A stretch of DNA of 64,000 bases from an uncultured Bacteroidales bacterium (GCA_902801475.1 CADCIO010000003.1:28869-92868), one strand, 5' to 3'; shown: positions 45,152-55,328, counted from the stretch's first letter. Notes: a model not told the origin generated them from the letters alone. Program-made: numbers and translations.

Positions 45152-46654
45152 ATGGCAGACAGATTATTTATTTTTGACACGACGCTGCGCGATGGCGAGC
45201 AGGTGCCAGGATGTCAGCTCAACACGGTTGAGAAGATTCAGGTGGCTAAGCAGTTGGAAGCGCTGGGCGTGGATGTCATCGAGGCTGGTTTCCCCATCTC
45301 CAGCCCTGGCGATTTCAACAGTGTGGTAGAAATTTCAAAGGCGGTCACATGGCCTACCATCTGTGCGCTGACACGTGCAGTGGAGAAGGACATCGACGTG
45401 GCTGCTGAGGCACTTCAGTATGCAAAGCACAAGCGTATCCATACAGGTATCGGCACATCGCCTTCACACATCAAGTTCAAGTTCAACTCAACTCCAGAGG
45501 AAATCATCGAACGTGCTGTGGCAGCCGTGAAGTATGCCAAGCGTTACGTGGAGGATGTGGAGTTCTATGCAGAGGATGCTGGTCGTACTGACAACGAGTA
45601 CTTGGCACGTGTGATTGACGCTGTGACAAAGGCTGGTGCAACGGTTTGTAACATCCCCGACACAACGGGTTTCCGTGTGCCAAACGAATATCACGAGAAA
45701 ATCAAGTACCTTTATGAGCACGTGGATGCCTTTGCTGCTGGTAAGTCCATCCTCTCAACCCACTGTCACAACGACCTCGGTATGGCGACTGCTAATACTG
45801 TCGCTGGTGTGTTGGCGGGTGCACGTCAGGTGGAGGTGACCATCAACGGTATTGGTGAACGCGCAGGTAACACATCTCTCGAAGAGGTGGCGATGATTTT
45901 CAAGACCCACCCAGACCTCGGCATCGAGACGAACATCAACACGACGAAGATTTATCCAACGAGCCGCATGGTGTCCTCGTTGATGAACATGCCTGTGCAG
46001 CCTAACAAAGCCATTGTGGGTAAGAATGCTTTCGCTCATTCAAGCGGTATCCATCAGGATGGTGTGTTGAAGAACGCCTCAACCTACGAAATCATGGATC
46101 CAAGGGATGTGGGAATTGATGACAACGCTATTGTGCTGACAGCTCGTAGCGGTCGTGCTGCGTTGAAGCATCGTCTGCATGTGAACGGCGTAGAGGTGGA
46201 AGGTGAGAAACTCGACCAGATTTATGAGGAGTTCCTGAAACTTGCCGACAAGAAGAAGGAAGTGACGGATGATGACATCCTCGTTTTGGCTGGTGCAGAG
46301 CGTAGTGCTGCACACAACGTGAAGCTCGACTATCTTCAGGTGACCACTGGTAAGGGTGTTCGTTCTGTGGCAAGCATTGGTTTGCAAGTGGCCAACGAGC
46401 ACTTCGAGGCCGCTGCATCGGGTAATGGTCCTGTGGATGCTGCCATCAATGCGCTGAAGTGCATCATCAAGCGCAAGATGACTCTCAAGGAATTCACCAT
46501 CCAAGCCCTTTCAAAGGGTTCTGACGACATGGGTAAGGTACACATGCAGGTGGAGTACAACGGTCACCTCTACTATGGTTTTGGTGCTAACACCGACATC
46601 GTGACCGCTTCTGTCGAGGCATATATTGACGCAATCAATAAATTCAGAGGCTAA
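45152..46654 (+). CDS. leuA: 2-isopropylmalate synthase
   Basis: A 500-residue enzyme joining acetyl-CoA and 2-oxoisovalerate, the first committed step to leucine. D-T-T-L-R-D-G-E-Q near residues 9-17, [10 protein letters not shown] near 201-210 and N-G-I-G-E-R-A-G-N near 236 build the metal and acyl-CoA site; residues 390-500 form the leucine-sensing domain. It is the first structural gene after the attenuator, and leuC follows after three bases. Confidence 0.97.
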   Translation: MADRLFIFDTTLRDGEQVPGCQLNTVEKIQVAKQLEALGVDVIEAGFPISSPGDFNSVVEISKAVTWPTICALTRAVEKDIDVAAEALQYAKHKRIHTGIGTSPSHIKFKFNSTPEEIIERAVAAVKYAKRYVEDVEFYAEDAGRTDNEYLARVIDAVTKAGATVCNIPDTTGFRVPNEYHEKIKYLYEHVDAFAAGKSILSTHCHNDLGMATANTVAGVLAGARQVEVTINGIGERAGNTSLEEVAMIFKTHPDLGIETNINTTKIYPTSRMVSSLMNMPVQPNKAIVGKNAFAHSSGIHQDGVLKNASTYEIMDPRDVGIDDNAIVLTARSGRAALKHRLHVNGVEVEGEKLDQIYEEFLKLADKKKEVTDDDILVLAGAERSAAHNVKLDYLQVTTGKGVRSVASIGLQVANEHFEAAASGNGPVDAAINALKCIIKRKMTLKEFTIQALSKGSDDMGKVHMQVEYNGHLYYGFGANTDIVTASVEAYIDAINKFRG

Positions 46655-46657
46655 ACA

Positions 46658-48049
46658 ATGGGAAAGACATTATTTGACAAGATTTGGGATGCCCACGTCG
46701 TGCAGAACGTGGAGGATGGTCCCACACAACTCTATATCGACCGCTTGTATGCGCACGAGGTGACGAGTCCGCAGGCGTTCGACACGTTGAGAGACAAGAA
46801 CATCAAGGTGTTCCGTCCTGATCATGTGGTGGCAATGCCTGACCACAACACCCCTTCCGACCAGCAGGAGGTCATCAATGACCCCGTGGGTCGCAAGCAG
46901 GTAGAAACCCTCAAGGCTAATTGCGAGGAGTTTGGCATCAAACACTTTGCGATGGGTACGAAGGACAATGGCATCATCCACGTGGTGGGTCCAGAGAAGG
47001 CACTCTCGTTGCCTGGTATGACCATCGTGTGTGGTGATTCTCACACATCCACACATGGTGCTGTAGGTGCTATCGCGATGGGTATCGGTACAAGTGAGGT
47101 GGCACAGGTGTTGGCTTCGCAATGCATTCTGCAGAGCAAGCCCAAGACTATGCGCATCAATATCGAAGGCGCTTTGCCAGAAGGTACGACTGCTAAGGAT
47201 GTGGCACTTTACATCATGGCACAGATGACCACTTCCGGTGCGACGGGTTATGCTGTGGAATATGCAGGGTCTGCTGTTCGCAACATGAGCATGGAAGGAC
47301 GTCTGACGCTTTCTAACCTCTCTATTGAGATGGGTAGTCGTGCAGGTCTGATTGCTCCTGATGAAACCACCTTCACTTATCTGAAGGGTCGCGAATATGC
47401 GCCTAAGGGTGAAGCTTGGGATAAGGCGGTGGAAGAGTGGAAGAAACTCTACTCTGACGAGGACACCGTGTTCGACAAGGAGGTGACTTATCGTGCAGAG
47501 GACATTGCTCCACGTATCACATACGGAACAAACCCTGGTGCAGGTATTGCTATCGACGAGTGCATCCCTACACTTGATGAAATTCCAGAGGCAGACAAGA
47601 GTCAGTTCCTCTCGATGCTCGAGTACATGCAGTTTGAGCCAGGACAGAAACTTGAAGGAGTGCCTGTGGACTATTGCTTCCTCGGCGCTTGTACCAATGG
47701 CCGCATCGAAGACTTCCGTGCTTTCGCCTCCGTGGTGAAGGGCAAGAAGAAGGCCGACAACGTGGTGGCTTGGCTCGTGCCTGGCTCATGGCTTGTGCGT
47801 CAGCAAATTATTGATGAAGGCATTGACAAGATTCTGGAAGAGGCTGGCTTCGAACTTCGTCTCCCATCTTGTTCTGCATGCCTTGCGATGAACCCCGACA
47901 AGGTGCCAGCAGGCAAGCTTTCCATCTCTACCAGCAACCGCAACTTCGTAGGTCGTCAAGGCCCTGGTGCTCGCACCATCCTTGCTTCGCCTCTTGTTGT
48001 GGCAGCATCAGCAATCACAGGAGTAGTAACTGACCCAAGAAAGATGTAA
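46658..48049 (+). CDS. leuC: 3-isopropylmalate dehydratase large subunit
   Basis: A 463-residue aconitase-type subunit. The iron-sulfur cluster cysteines are in G-A-C-T-N-G-R near residue 346 and in L-P-S-C-S-A-C near 406-411; G-D-S-H-T-S-T-H-G near 127 is also typical. With LeuD it isomerises 2- to 3-isopropylmalate. It lies between leuA and leuD with gaps of three and four bases. Confidence 0.97.
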   Translation: MGKTLFDKIWDAHVVQNVEDGPTQLYIDRLYAHEVTSPQAFDTLRDKNIKVFRPDHVVAMPDHNTPSDQQEVINDPVGRKQVETLKANCEEFGIKHFAMGTKDNGIIHVVGPEKALSLPGMTIVCGDSHTSTHGAVGAIAMGIGTSEVAQVLASQCILQSKPKTMRINIEGALPEGTTAKDVALYIMAQMTTSGATGYAVEYAGSAVRNMSMEGRLTLSNLSIEMGSRAGLIAPDETTFTYLKGREYAPKGEAWDKAVEEWKKLYSDEDTVFDKEVTYRAEDIAPRITYGTNPGAGIAIDECIPTLDEIPEADKSQFLSMLEYMQFEPGQKLEGVPVDYCFLGACTNGRIEDFRAFASVVKGKKKADNVVAWLVPGSWLVRQQIIDEGIDKILEEAGFELRLPSCSACLAMNPDKVPAGKLSISTSNRNFVGRQGPGARTILASPLVVAASAITGVVTDPRKM

Positions 48050-48053
48050 GATT

Positions 48054-49217
48054 ATGGCTAAAGAGAAATTTGATATCATCCAGTCAACCTGCATTCCTAT
48101 CCAGATTGACAACTGCAATACCGACCTCATCATTCCTGCCCGCTACTTGGCAAGCACAACTCGTGATCCCAAGTTCTTTGGCGATGCCTTCATGCACGAC
48201 CTCCGTTTCGATGCTGAGGGCAATCCCGTGGCAGACTTTGTGATGAATCAACCCGAATATGCAGAGGCACCTCGTAAGGGTGTGCATGAGATTATCGTAG
48301 GTGGTCAGAACTGGGGTTCTGGTTCCAGCCGTGAACATGCCGCATGGGCGATTGCTGGTTATGGCGTTCGTGTCGTCATCTCCAGTTCCTTTGCTGACAT
48401 TCACCGCAACAACCTTCTCAACTGCTTCGTTCTGCCTGTTATCGTGAGCAAGGAGTTCCAACAGGAGCTCTTCGACAGCATCGCTGCTAATCCTCAGACC
48501 GAGGTGAAGGTGGATGTGCCCAATCAGACGGTGACGAACCTCGCCACGGGTCATTCTGAGCACTTCGACATCAATTCCTATAAGAAGTACTGCCTCATGA
48601 ATGCCTACGACGACATTGACTTTCTCCTTTCCAATAAGGAGAAGATTGAGACATACGAGGGAAAGGAAGAGGACGCTGTAGAAGAAAAGGATTTCCAGGA
48701 ACCTGCACCAGACCCACTCTATGTCGAGGCAAAGGATGAGGCTCCCGCATCAGAGCCAGCCGAAGAGGTGGCTCCCATCGAGGTGGCAACCCATCACGAG
48801 AGCGAGCCTTTCGTACCCAAGAAGCTCCTGCCCATCAATCGTGGCTTGGCATCGTTCTTCTTCCTCAGTCTGATTACGTTGGGCATCTATGGCATCGTGG
48901 TGATGACCAAGATTTCTTGTGAGATCAACACCGTTGCCACCAAATATGATGGTCGTAAGACCACCAACTATCTTTGGATTCTTTTACTCTGGAGCTGGCT
49001 TACGTGCGGCATTGCCCCAATTGTGTGGAGTCACTGCATCAGCGATCGCATCGGAAACGAACTTCAGCGCCGTCGGATTCCTTACTCTTTCGGTGCTGCC
49101 GACTTCTGGCTCTGGAACATCCTTGGTGCTTTTGTTGGATTCCTCCCATTGGTTTACACGCACAAGTTGCTGAGTGCTATGAACCACCTCAACGCCGACT
49201 ACAACCAGAAAGGATAA
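48054..49217 (+). CDS. leuD: 3-isopropylmalate dehydratase small subunit fused to a membrane domain
   Basis: 387 residues, nearly twice the usual length of about 200. Residues 1-200 are a complete LeuD: G-G-Q-N-W-G-S-G-S-S-R-E-H near 82-94 and the end D-D-I-D-F-L-L near 188. A very acidic linker rich in E, A and P follows (about 205-255). The tail (about 262-387) has three or four membrane segments and the L-I-T-L-G-I-Y-G-I motif of DUF4234-type proteins. No stop or frameshift separates the parts in the given sequence. The tail would tether the dehydratase to the membrane unless a read error or cleavage intervenes. leuB is not in the window. Confidence 0.93.
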   Translation: MAKEKFDIIQSTCIPIQIDNCNTDLIIPARYLASTTRDPKFFGDAFMHDLRFDAEGNPVADFVMNQPEYAEAPRKGVHEIIVGGQNWGSGSSREHAAWAIAGYGVRVVISSSFADIHRNNLLNCFVLPVIVSKEFQQELFDSIAANPQTEVKVDVPNQTVTNLATGHSEHFDINSYKKYCLMNAYDDIDFLLSNKEKIETYEGKEEDAVEEKDFQEPAPDPLYVEAKDEAPASEPAEEVAPIEVATHHESEPFVPKKLLPINRGLASFFFLSLITLGIYGIVVMTKISCEINTVATKYDGRKTTNYLWILLLWSWLTCGIAPIVWSHCISDRIGNELQRRRIPYSFGAADFWLWNILGAFVGFLPLVYTHKLLSAMNHLNADYNQKG

Positions 49218-49240
49218 CGGCTTTCACATACATATAGTTT

Positions 49241-49280
49241 AAGCGGCACTAAGTTCGATGAAACTTGGTGCCGCTTTGTT
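49241..49280 (+). terminator. Terminator at the end of the leu operon
   Basis: AAGCGGCACTAAGTT (49241-49255) pairs with AACTTGGTGCCGCTT (49262-49276) with one G-T pair and a 6-base loop, then TTGTTGTT. It lies between convergent genes. Confidence 0.8.
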
Positions 49281-49305
49281 GTTCTCTGCAAATGGGTGAG
49301 TATGC

Positions 49306-49947
49306 TTATTTGATGTACTGCATGATTAGATCCACCGCTTCGTCCTCAGTGTGTCCTGCCATGGAGATGACCAGGTCGTAGTTGCGAGTGTCATAGCGTG
49401 AAGTCTTGGCGTATGTGTTCACGTAGCTTTCACGCATCTTGTCCACCTTCTTGATGACTTTCTCGGCATTTTCTCGACTCATGTTTTGCTTCCGCATCAC
49501 ACGTTCAATGCGTTGTTCCATCGGAGCTTGAATCAAAATGCTTAGATGATTGGGGTGATTGCGGAACACGGAGAAGCCCAGACGACCAGCGATGATGCAT
49601 GATTCTGCTTCAGCAATATTTCTCAGAATATGTTGTTCAGTCTCAAACATCTCTTCAGTTGTCAGCACATCTGGTGCCTCAAGCGCAGGCACCTTGTTGT
49701 CGTACATGCTCTTTGCACGCTCTGCCAGAAGGAAACCGCGGGCAAATTCCGCCCACCAACTATGGTTGCGCCCCTTCAGATTCTCGATTTCTTCCACGGT
49801 GAGATGAAATTTCTCCTCCAAGGCCTTGATGAGCGCCTTGTCATAGAACTGCACACCCAGTCTCGCTGCCAATTTCTCTCCGACGGTACGACCACCGCTG
49901 CCTAATTCACGATTGATGGTGATGACAAATTTCTCGTTCTTGTTCAT
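49306..49947 (-). CDS. Cytidylate kinase-like family protein
   Basis: A 213-residue P-loop protein. The N-terminus I-T-I-N-R-E-L-G-S-G-G-R-T-V-G near residues 9-23 is a variant Walker A loop; the segment S-C-I-I-A-G-R-L-G-F near 115 and the basic lid R-Y-D-T-R-N-Y-D-L-V near 190 match the cytidylate kinase-like family. The true substrate of this family is uncertain. It is the last gene of a minus-strand set with the isopropylmalate-synthase-like and DUF4298 genes, 29 bases after the latter. Confidence 0.85.
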   Translation of the reverse strand: MNKNEKFVITINRELGSGGRTVGEKLAARLGVQFYDKALIKALEEKFHLTVEEIENLKGRNHSWWAEFARGFLLAERAKSMYDNKVPALEAPDVLTTEEMFETEQHILRNIAEAESCIIAGRLGFSVFRNHPNHLSILIQAPMEQRIERVMRKQNMSRENAEKVIKKVDKMRESYVNTYAKTSRYDTRNYDLVISMAGHTEDEAVDLIMQYIK

Positions 49948-49976
49948 ATCTTGTAGTTTTGTGGTTTGTTAATCCC

Positions 49977-50276
49977 TTATCCCTTCCGTTCTGCTGCCAT
50001 TTCCTGCATTCGGATGTCCGCCTGACGACATTCCTCTAGTACATTCCAGATACCATCCTCTGACAGCACCCCTCGTTTCAAATCCTTCGGCAATTTCCCC
50101 GCTTCATCAGCCTTGCAGTCTTGCTTCCACTGCCGACTCCCCAAATACTCATCTAACATCCTGATGGCTTCCCGTACCGCCTCATACTGCTCCAGCGCCA
50201 CCGACAAGTTCCTCACCGCTGCCGATACCTCGTCCAGACACTGCTCCATCTGTTTGATTCTTTCAATCTGTTCCAT
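49977..50276 (-). CDS. DUF4298 family protein
   Basis: A 99-residue, mostly helical soluble protein (M-E-Q-C-L-D-E-V near the start, Y-L-G-S-R-Q-W near residue 44, L-S-E-D-G-I-W-N-V-L near 71). These features match DUF4298, a small family of unknown function common in gut Bacteroidetes and Firmicutes. It lies between the isopropylmalate-synthase-like gene and the cytidylate-kinase-like gene, with a stop-adjacent repeat in front. Confidence 0.78.
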   Translation of the reverse strand: MEQIERIKQMEQCLDEVSAAVRNLSVALEQYEAVREAIRMLDEYLGSRQWKQDCKADEAGKLPKDLKRGVLSEDGIWNVLEECRQADIRMQEMAAERKG

Positions 50277-50306
50277 ATGATTTCTTTCAAGTCATCAGGA
50301 TAAGTC

Positions 50307-50324
50307 GCCCAGCGTGTGGGCAGG
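50307..50324 (-). repeat. Stop-adjacent palindromic repeat, copy D
   Basis: CCTGCCCACACGCTGGGC on the minus strand directly after the TAG (50325-50327) of the synthase-like gene, followed by GACTTATCC; the DUF4298 start lies about 30 bases on. Confidence 0.78.
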
Positions 50325-51851
50325 CTACTCTTCGTTCTCGATGATATTCAGCATCTTGATGGTGGCTTTGATGGCGGCTTCGGTCTGGTCGGCATCGAGG
50401 GCACGGGTGCGGTATGCGCGGTCGTTGTAGGTCCAGGAAATGGTGGTCTGGACGAGGGCGTCGGTGCGGCCTCCTGGTGGAATGCTGACCTGATAGTTGG
50501 TGAGCCAGGGGAATGTGCGGTTGAGACGGTCTTTGTAGATGTGGCGGACGGCATGGATGAAGGCGTCGTACATACCGTCGCCCATGGCAGAGTCTTCAAA
50601 CACTTCGCCATCGACTTCGAGCTTGACGGAGGCCATTGGGCGCAGTCCGTAGGCGGTGGAGACCATGTAGGAGATGAGCTTCACCTTGTCGTCTGGGGCG
50701 GTGTGTTTGAGCACGTCGGCCACGATGTAGGGGAGGTCTTCCTGCGTGATGAGTTGCTTCTTGTCGCCGAGTTCGATGATTCGGTCGGTCACGCGACGGG
50801 TCTGCTCTGGCGTGAGTTCCAAACCGAGTTCCTCGAGGTTCTTGAGGATGTTCGCCTTGCCGGAATTCTTGCCGAGGGCATATTCACGTTTTCTGCCGAA
50901 ACGCTCGGGCAGGAGATCATTGCAATAGAGGTTGTTCTTGTTGTCGCCATCGGCATGAACGCCTGCCACCTGTGTGAAGACATTCTCTCCGATGATGGGC
51001 TTGTTAGGTGGAATGACGATGCCAGAGAGGCTCTCGACCATCGTGGAGACCTTGCCGAGATTCTCCTCATTGATGTGGGTCTGCACCTGGGCATGGTCGT
51101 GGAGGATGGCTTGCACGGAAGAGAGTGGGGCATTGCCAGCACGTTCACCAAGACCATTCACAGCGGTGTGAACGCCTCGACAACCAGCCATGACCGCTGC
51201 GAGGACATTGCTCGTGGCGAGGTCGTAGTCGTTGTGGGCATGGAAATCGAAATGAAGGTCGGGATAGCGGGTAACCATCTGATTGACAAAGACTGCGGTC
51301 AGCTGAGGGTTGAGGATGCCGAGCGTGTCGGGCAACATGAATCGCTTCACGCCGCTGTCCTTGAGGGCATCGATCAAGCCATAGACATAGTCGGGACTGT
51401 CCTTCATGCCGTTCGACCAGTCCTCCAGATAGAGGTTGACATTGATGTCCAACTCTTTCGCGTAGTCGATGCTCCGACGGATGTCCGCCACATGTTCTTC
51501 GAGGGTCTTCTTCAACTGGAACTTGCAATGACGCTCACTGCCCTTGCAGAGCAGGTTGATGTTGCGGCATCCGCAGTCGTCAATCCAATCGAGCGAGGTC
51601 TTGCCATCGACAAACCCCAGCACTTCAATCCTGTCGAGCATGTCGCCCTGACGAGCCCATCGGCAGATGCTCTTCACAGCTTCCTTTTCCCCATCCGACA
51701 CACGTGCCGATGCCACTTCGATGCGATCCACATTCAGTTCGGTCAAGAGCATGCGGGCAATCAACAACTTCTCGTGCGGCACAAAGCTCACGCTGTTGGT
51801 CTGTTCGCCATCGCGGAGCGTCGTGTCCATGATTTCTATGAACTTTTCCAT
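50325..51851 (-). CDS. Isopropylmalate/citramalate synthase-like enzyme
   Basis: 508 residues from the ATG at 51851 (M-E-K-F-I-E-I-M-D). The HMGL barrel shows D-T-T-L-R-D-G-E-Q near residue 9, F-H-A-H-N-D-Y-D near 200 and N-G-L-G-E-R-A-G-N near 230. From about 400 an allosteric domain of the isopropylmalate-synthase type follows. It is distinct from LeuA at 45152-46654 and may use pyruvate (citramalate, toward isoleucine) or another 2-oxo acid; the sequence alone does not decide. A TAACTTTG -7 box lies on the minus strand at 51872-51879, divergent from the porin gene. Confidence 0.85.
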   Translation of the reverse strand: MEKFIEIMDTTLRDGEQTNSVSFVPHEKLLIARMLLTELNVDRIEVASARVSDGEKEAVKSICRWARQGDMLDRIEVLGFVDGKTSLDWIDDCGCRNINLLCKGSERHCKFQLKKTLEEHVADIRRSIDYAKELDINVNLYLEDWSNGMKDSPDYVYGLIDALKDSGVKRFMLPDTLGILNPQLTAVFVNQMVTRYPDLHFDFHAHNDYDLATSNVLAAVMAGCRGVHTAVNGLGERAGNAPLSSVQAILHDHAQVQTHINEENLGKVSTMVESLSGIVIPPNKPIIGENVFTQVAGVHADGDNKNNLYCNDLLPERFGRKREYALGKNSGKANILKNLEELGLELTPEQTRRVTDRIIELGDKKQLITQEDLPYIVADVLKHTAPDDKVKLISYMVSTAYGLRPMASVKLEVDGEVFEDSAMGDGMYDAFIHAVRHIYKDRLNRTFPWLTNYQVSIPPGGRTDALVQTTISWTYNDRAYRTRALDADQTEAAIKATIKMLNIIENEE

Positions 51852-51930
51852 ACTTTCTTTCAATTTGTGTGCAAAGTTACGTAAAAAAGCAGAAATCAAA
51901 CGCCACTCTTTTACTTTTCTTAACGATTTC

Positions 51931-51961
51931 TTGGCAGAATGACAAGGAAAGTGTAACTTTG
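51931..51961 (+). promoter_or_regulatory. Promoter of the porin - symporter pair
   Basis: TTG at 51931-51933, 20 bases, TAACTTTG at 51954-51961, about 50 bases before the ATG. Confidence 0.7.
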
Positions 51962-52011
51962 TCCGGAATTTTGATACACAAACAAATAAAAATCAATAAA
52001 TTTCAAAGATT

Positions 52012-53136
52012 ATGGGATTCAAATTTACATTGACAACCATGTTGCTGTGCCTCACTGGCATCGGCAGCATGAATGCCCAAGCCCCCAAGGGAGAACAGAT
52101 TCCTGACTGGGCTGTTGACTTGGCAAAGCGCGTCCAGATTGACGGCTATGCACAAGCAGGTTTCACTTATCAGCACACTGGTGGTTTGGCTGACAACGAC
52201 CAGCTCAACAAGAAGGATTACAACACCTTCGAGATGAAGCGCGTTTTCCTCGTGGTCGCAGCACCTATCACCGACCGCTGGATGGCTATGTTCATGCACG
52301 ACTTCAATGGAGGTGTGGTGCATGAGTACTGGACGAGTTACCGTTTCACCAACAACAAGGCATTCAGTGCCAGAATTGGTCAGTTCAAGCACGCCTACAC
52401 CATCGAGAACAACATGTCTCCCACAGAGTTGGAAACTATCGATGTTTGTTCTGAAGGTGTCACCTATTTGGCAGGTTGTGGTTCCGACCGTCTGATTGGT
52501 ACACAGTATGGACGTGACCTCGGTTTGGAGTTCTCTGGTGAGAGCAACGACGGCAAGTTCGCCTACAAGGCTGCTGTCATGAACGGACAGGGTGTCAACA
52601 AAAAGGATGGCAACAGCGAGAAAGACTTCATCGGTCATTTGGAATTCCGTCCTACCAAAGAGTTGAACATTGTGGCTACAGGTCAGATTGGTCGTGGTCA
52701 TGCTGTAGAGCGTTCATCTTACATCAGCAACATCGCTCCTGGTGAAGATTATAAGCGCAATCGCTGGTCAGCAGGTTTCCAGTACAAAGCTCAGGATTCT
52801 CATCTTAGCCTCCGTGCTGAATATCTGGAGGGTCGCGACAAGGATGTGACCAGCCGTGGTGTTTATGCAACAGGTGTGCTCCCCATCATGCCAAAGCTCG
52901 ATTTCGTTGGCTCATACGATTTCTTCAACTACAACGTGGACAGGGACATGGATCAGCACAAGGTTGTCGCAGGTCTTCAGTACTGGTTCTACAAGCGTTG
53001 CCGCATCCAGTTGCAATATGTCTATAAGAGTGCATCGCTCCAGGATCAGGCAATGCCAGGTGGTGCAGTGAGCAAGGTGTTCACCCACAATGCCAACCAC
53101 GCTATCATGTGTCAAATGCAAGTAAGAATTAAGTAA
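52012..53136 (+). CDS. Outer-membrane porin of the phosphate-selective O/P type
   Basis: A 374-residue protein with a signal peptide (T-T-M-L-L-C-L-T-G-I-G-S-M-N-A-Q). The rest is alternating amphipathic beta strands with many aromatic girdle residues, e.g. I-D-G-Y-A-Q-A-G-F-T-Y-Q near 45 and a C-terminal strand Q-M-Q-V-R-I-K. It matches the O/P porin family; selectivity for phosphate is not proven. The sodium symporter gene follows after one base, suggesting joint import of the same anion or sugar acid across both membranes. Confidence 0.88.
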   Translation: MGFKFTLTTMLLCLTGIGSMNAQAPKGEQIPDWAVDLAKRVQIDGYAQAGFTYQHTGGLADNDQLNKKDYNTFEMKRVFLVVAAPITDRWMAMFMHDFNGGVVHEYWTSYRFTNNKAFSARIGQFKHAYTIENNMSPTELETIDVCSEGVTYLAGCGSDRLIGTQYGRDLGLEFSGESNDGKFAYKAAVMNGQGVNKKDGNSEKDFIGHLEFRPTKELNIVATGQIGRGHAVERSSYISNIAPGEDYKRNRWSAGFQYKAQDSHLSLRAEYLEGRDKDVTSRGVYATGVLPIMPKLDFVGSYDFFNYNVDRDMDQHKVVAGLQYWFYKRCRIQLQYVYKSASLQDQAMPGGAVSKVFTHNANHAIMCQMQVRIK

Positions 53137-53137
53137 T

Positions 53138-54700
53138 ATGTTAGTAAAGATTCTTCTCACCGTCATCTTCTTGGCTGTGACGGTTTATGTGGGCATCTAC
53201 TCACGCAAGCAAGCCAAGAACGTGGATGGTTTCGTGCTGGGTGGCCGTTCCGTAGGTCCTTGGCTCTCAGCTTTTGCATTCGGCACCAGTTACTTCTCAG
53301 CCGTCGTGTTCGTCGGCTATGCTGGTCAGTTCGGTTGGAAATACGGTCTTGCCAGTTCATGGATTGGTATTGGTAATGCCATCATCGGTTCGTTGCTCGC
53401 ATGGATCATTCTCGGTCGTCGTACCAAGCTGATGACTCAGCATATCCATTCACGCACGATGCCCGACTTCTTCGGCACTCGTTTCTCTAATCAGGGACTT
53501 CGTATCGCCGCTTCCATCATCGCTTTCGTGTTCCTCATTCCTTACACAGCAGGTGTGTATAGCGGTATTTCCAAACTCTTCGACATGGGCTTCGGCATTC
53601 CTTATGAATACTGTATCATCATCATGGCACTCCTCACCGCTGTTTATGTGATCTTGGGTGGTTACAAGGCCACTGCCATCAACGACTTCATTCAGGGCAT
53701 CGTCATGCTGGGTGGTATCATCGCCGTCATTGTTGTGGTGCTCAACAGCCAGGGTGGTTTCACTGAGGCATTCCAAAAGATGAAGGAATGTGTGCCAACG
53801 GATCATGATCTCCAGAATCCACTCTACAAGAACTTCCAGCCAGGCGACTTCGCTTCATGTTTCGGTCCTAACGTGTTGAGCTTGATCGGTGTGGTCGTGC
53901 TGACATCGCTCGGTACATGGGGACTTCCTCAGATGGTTGGTAAGTTCTATTCCATCACCGATGAGTCTGCCATCAAGCGTGGCACCATCATCTCCACCAT
54001 CTTCGCCTTTATCGTGGCAGGTGGATGTTACTTCCTTGGTGGTTTCGGTCGTCTGTTTGGCGAACCCGTTTGGAACGAGGCACGTCACAACTACAAGTTC
54101 GACGACATCATCCCAACGATGCTTGACACAGCAGTCAATTCCGACCTTCTCATCGGTCTCGTCATGGTGCTTGTGCTCTCTGCTTCGATGTCCACATTGG
54201 CATCTCTTGTGCTGACTTCTTCTTCCACTATGACGCTCGACCTCATCTACCGCGACAAGCGTGCTACTGCCGACGAGGTGAAGAGTGGTGAGATTGATGA
54301 CGAAGTGGCTGAGAAAATTGAGAGTCGTAAGGTCATCATCATGCGTGTGCTCATTGTCTTCTTTATCGCCATTTCCGTGCTCATCGCCTTGAATCCTCCC
54401 ACCTTCATCGCTCAGCTCATGGGTATCAGTTGGGGTGCTTTGGCAGGAGCCTTCCTCGCTCCTTTCCTCTTGGGACTCTACTGGCGCGGCATGACGACAG
54501 CATCTGTATGGGCATGCTTCATCTGGGGTGTCGGCTTCACTGTGGTCAACATGCTGATGGGCAAGGATGCACCGTTCAATCCTATCGACTGCGGTGCCAT
54601 CGCTATGGTTGGTGGCTTCCCTGTCGTCTTCGTTGTCAGCCTCTTCACCAAGAAGCTTCCTCAGGCAAAGATTGACAGCATCTGGAAGTGCTATAAGTAA
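53138..54700 (+). CDS. Sodium:solute symporter family transporter
   Basis: A 520-residue inner-membrane protein of the SSS family with about 13 membrane helices. G-G-R-S-V-G-P-W-L-S-A-F-A-F-G-T-S-Y-F near residues 35-53 and I-L-G-G-Y-K-A near 168 are typical. A cytoplasmic loop rich in E/K lies near 390. The substrate is unknown; the neighbouring porin suggests a small polar solute. Ends at a strong terminator. Confidence 0.92.
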   Translation: MLVKILLTVIFLAVTVYVGIYSRKQAKNVDGFVLGGRSVGPWLSAFAFGTSYFSAVVFVGYAGQFGWKYGLASSWIGIGNAIIGSLLAWIILGRRTKLMTQHIHSRTMPDFFGTRFSNQGLRIAASIIAFVFLIPYTAGVYSGISKLFDMGFGIPYEYCIIIMALLTAVYVILGGYKATAINDFIQGIVMLGGIIAVIVVVLNSQGGFTEAFQKMKECVPTDHDLQNPLYKNFQPGDFASCFGPNVLSLIGVVVLTSLGTWGLPQMVGKFYSITDESAIKRGTIISTIFAFIVAGGCYFLGGFGRLFGEPVWNEARHNYKFDDIIPTMLDTAVNSDLLIGLVMVLVLSASMSTLASLVLTSSSTMTLDLIYRDKRATADEVKSGEIDDEVAEKIESRKVIIMRVLIVFFIAISVLIALNPPTFIAQLMGISWGALAGAFLAPFLLGLYWRGMTTASVWACFIWGVGFTVVNMLMGKDAPFNPIDCGAIAMVGGFPVVFVVSLFTKKLPQAKIDSIWKCYK

Positions 54701-54720
54701 GAAAAATACTATCCATAAAG

Positions 54721-54760
54721 AAGTCGCGTGTATTGAAACAATATGCGCGACTTTTTTGTG
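54721..54760 (+). terminator. Terminator after the symporter gene
   Basis: AAGTCGCG (54721-54728) with CGCGACTT (54746-54753) and an inner TATTG/CAATA stem (54731-54735, 54739-54743), then TTTTTT. Confidence 0.78.
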
Positions 54761-54841
54761 CAATAATACAGAAGAATATTCGTTATTCAAACAGGTCATG
54801 TAACCAGCAAAATGTATTAACCATCTAAAAAGTGAAATGTG

Positions 54842-55300
54842 ATGAAAACAAATGAATCTATGAGAGTTCAGAAGGGGCTTGTTGCCGCTTTGGTGTTAGT
54901 GCTTATGTGTCTTACTTCGTGTTTTAAATTTAATCCTGCTTTTAATCCTGCTGATGAGTATCCTACTGATAGAATAGAAAGAATCACAAAAGTGAGGGTT
55001 CCTGAATATAAAGTCACTAAATTTGCTATAAGCCCGCCGGCGATTGACTTCACGGACACGATGAATGTGGAATTTGAATCGGTGCCGTCGGACGAAGTGT
55101 TTGAAAAGATTGACGAATTGATGGCTGCCAATGAGAAATCTGGATGGCATACTGATGACAGCATCCATTATTCCTTTAATACATATTGGGGCAATGGGAC
55201 GCCTGCTCCTGAAGGTGAAGACGAGGAAGATGACGGTACCTTCGAATTACACCTGACCAAGGGCGAGAAGGCTGGAGTGATTATCTTTGGCTGTTGGTGA
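54842..55300 (+). CDS. Small lipoprotein of unknown function
   Basis: About 152 residues. A hydrophobic segment (L-V-A-A-L-V-L-V-L-M) ends in the lipobox L-T-S-C near residue 27, so it is a lipid-anchored protein. The mature part is acidic, with a D/E-rich stretch near the C-terminus (E-G-E-D-E-E-D-D-G). No known domain. ATG codons at 54842 and 24 bases on are both possible starts. The SIMPL gene follows after 28 bases. Confidence 0.72.
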   Translation: MKTNESMRVQKGLVAALVLVLMCLTSCFKFNPAFNPADEYPTDRIERITKVRVPEYKVTKFAISPPAIDFTDTMNVEFESVPSDEVFEKIDELMAANEKSGWHTDDSIHYSFNTYWGNGTPAPEGEDEEDDGTFELHLTKGEKAGVIIFGCW

Positions 55301-55328
55301 AATATGTAACGTTAAAATATAAAGAACT

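Noticed and set aside
50316..51884. 522-codon plus-strand frame
   Set aside because: It is the mirror of the isopropylmalate-synthase-like gene, which has clear catalytic motifs on the minus strand.
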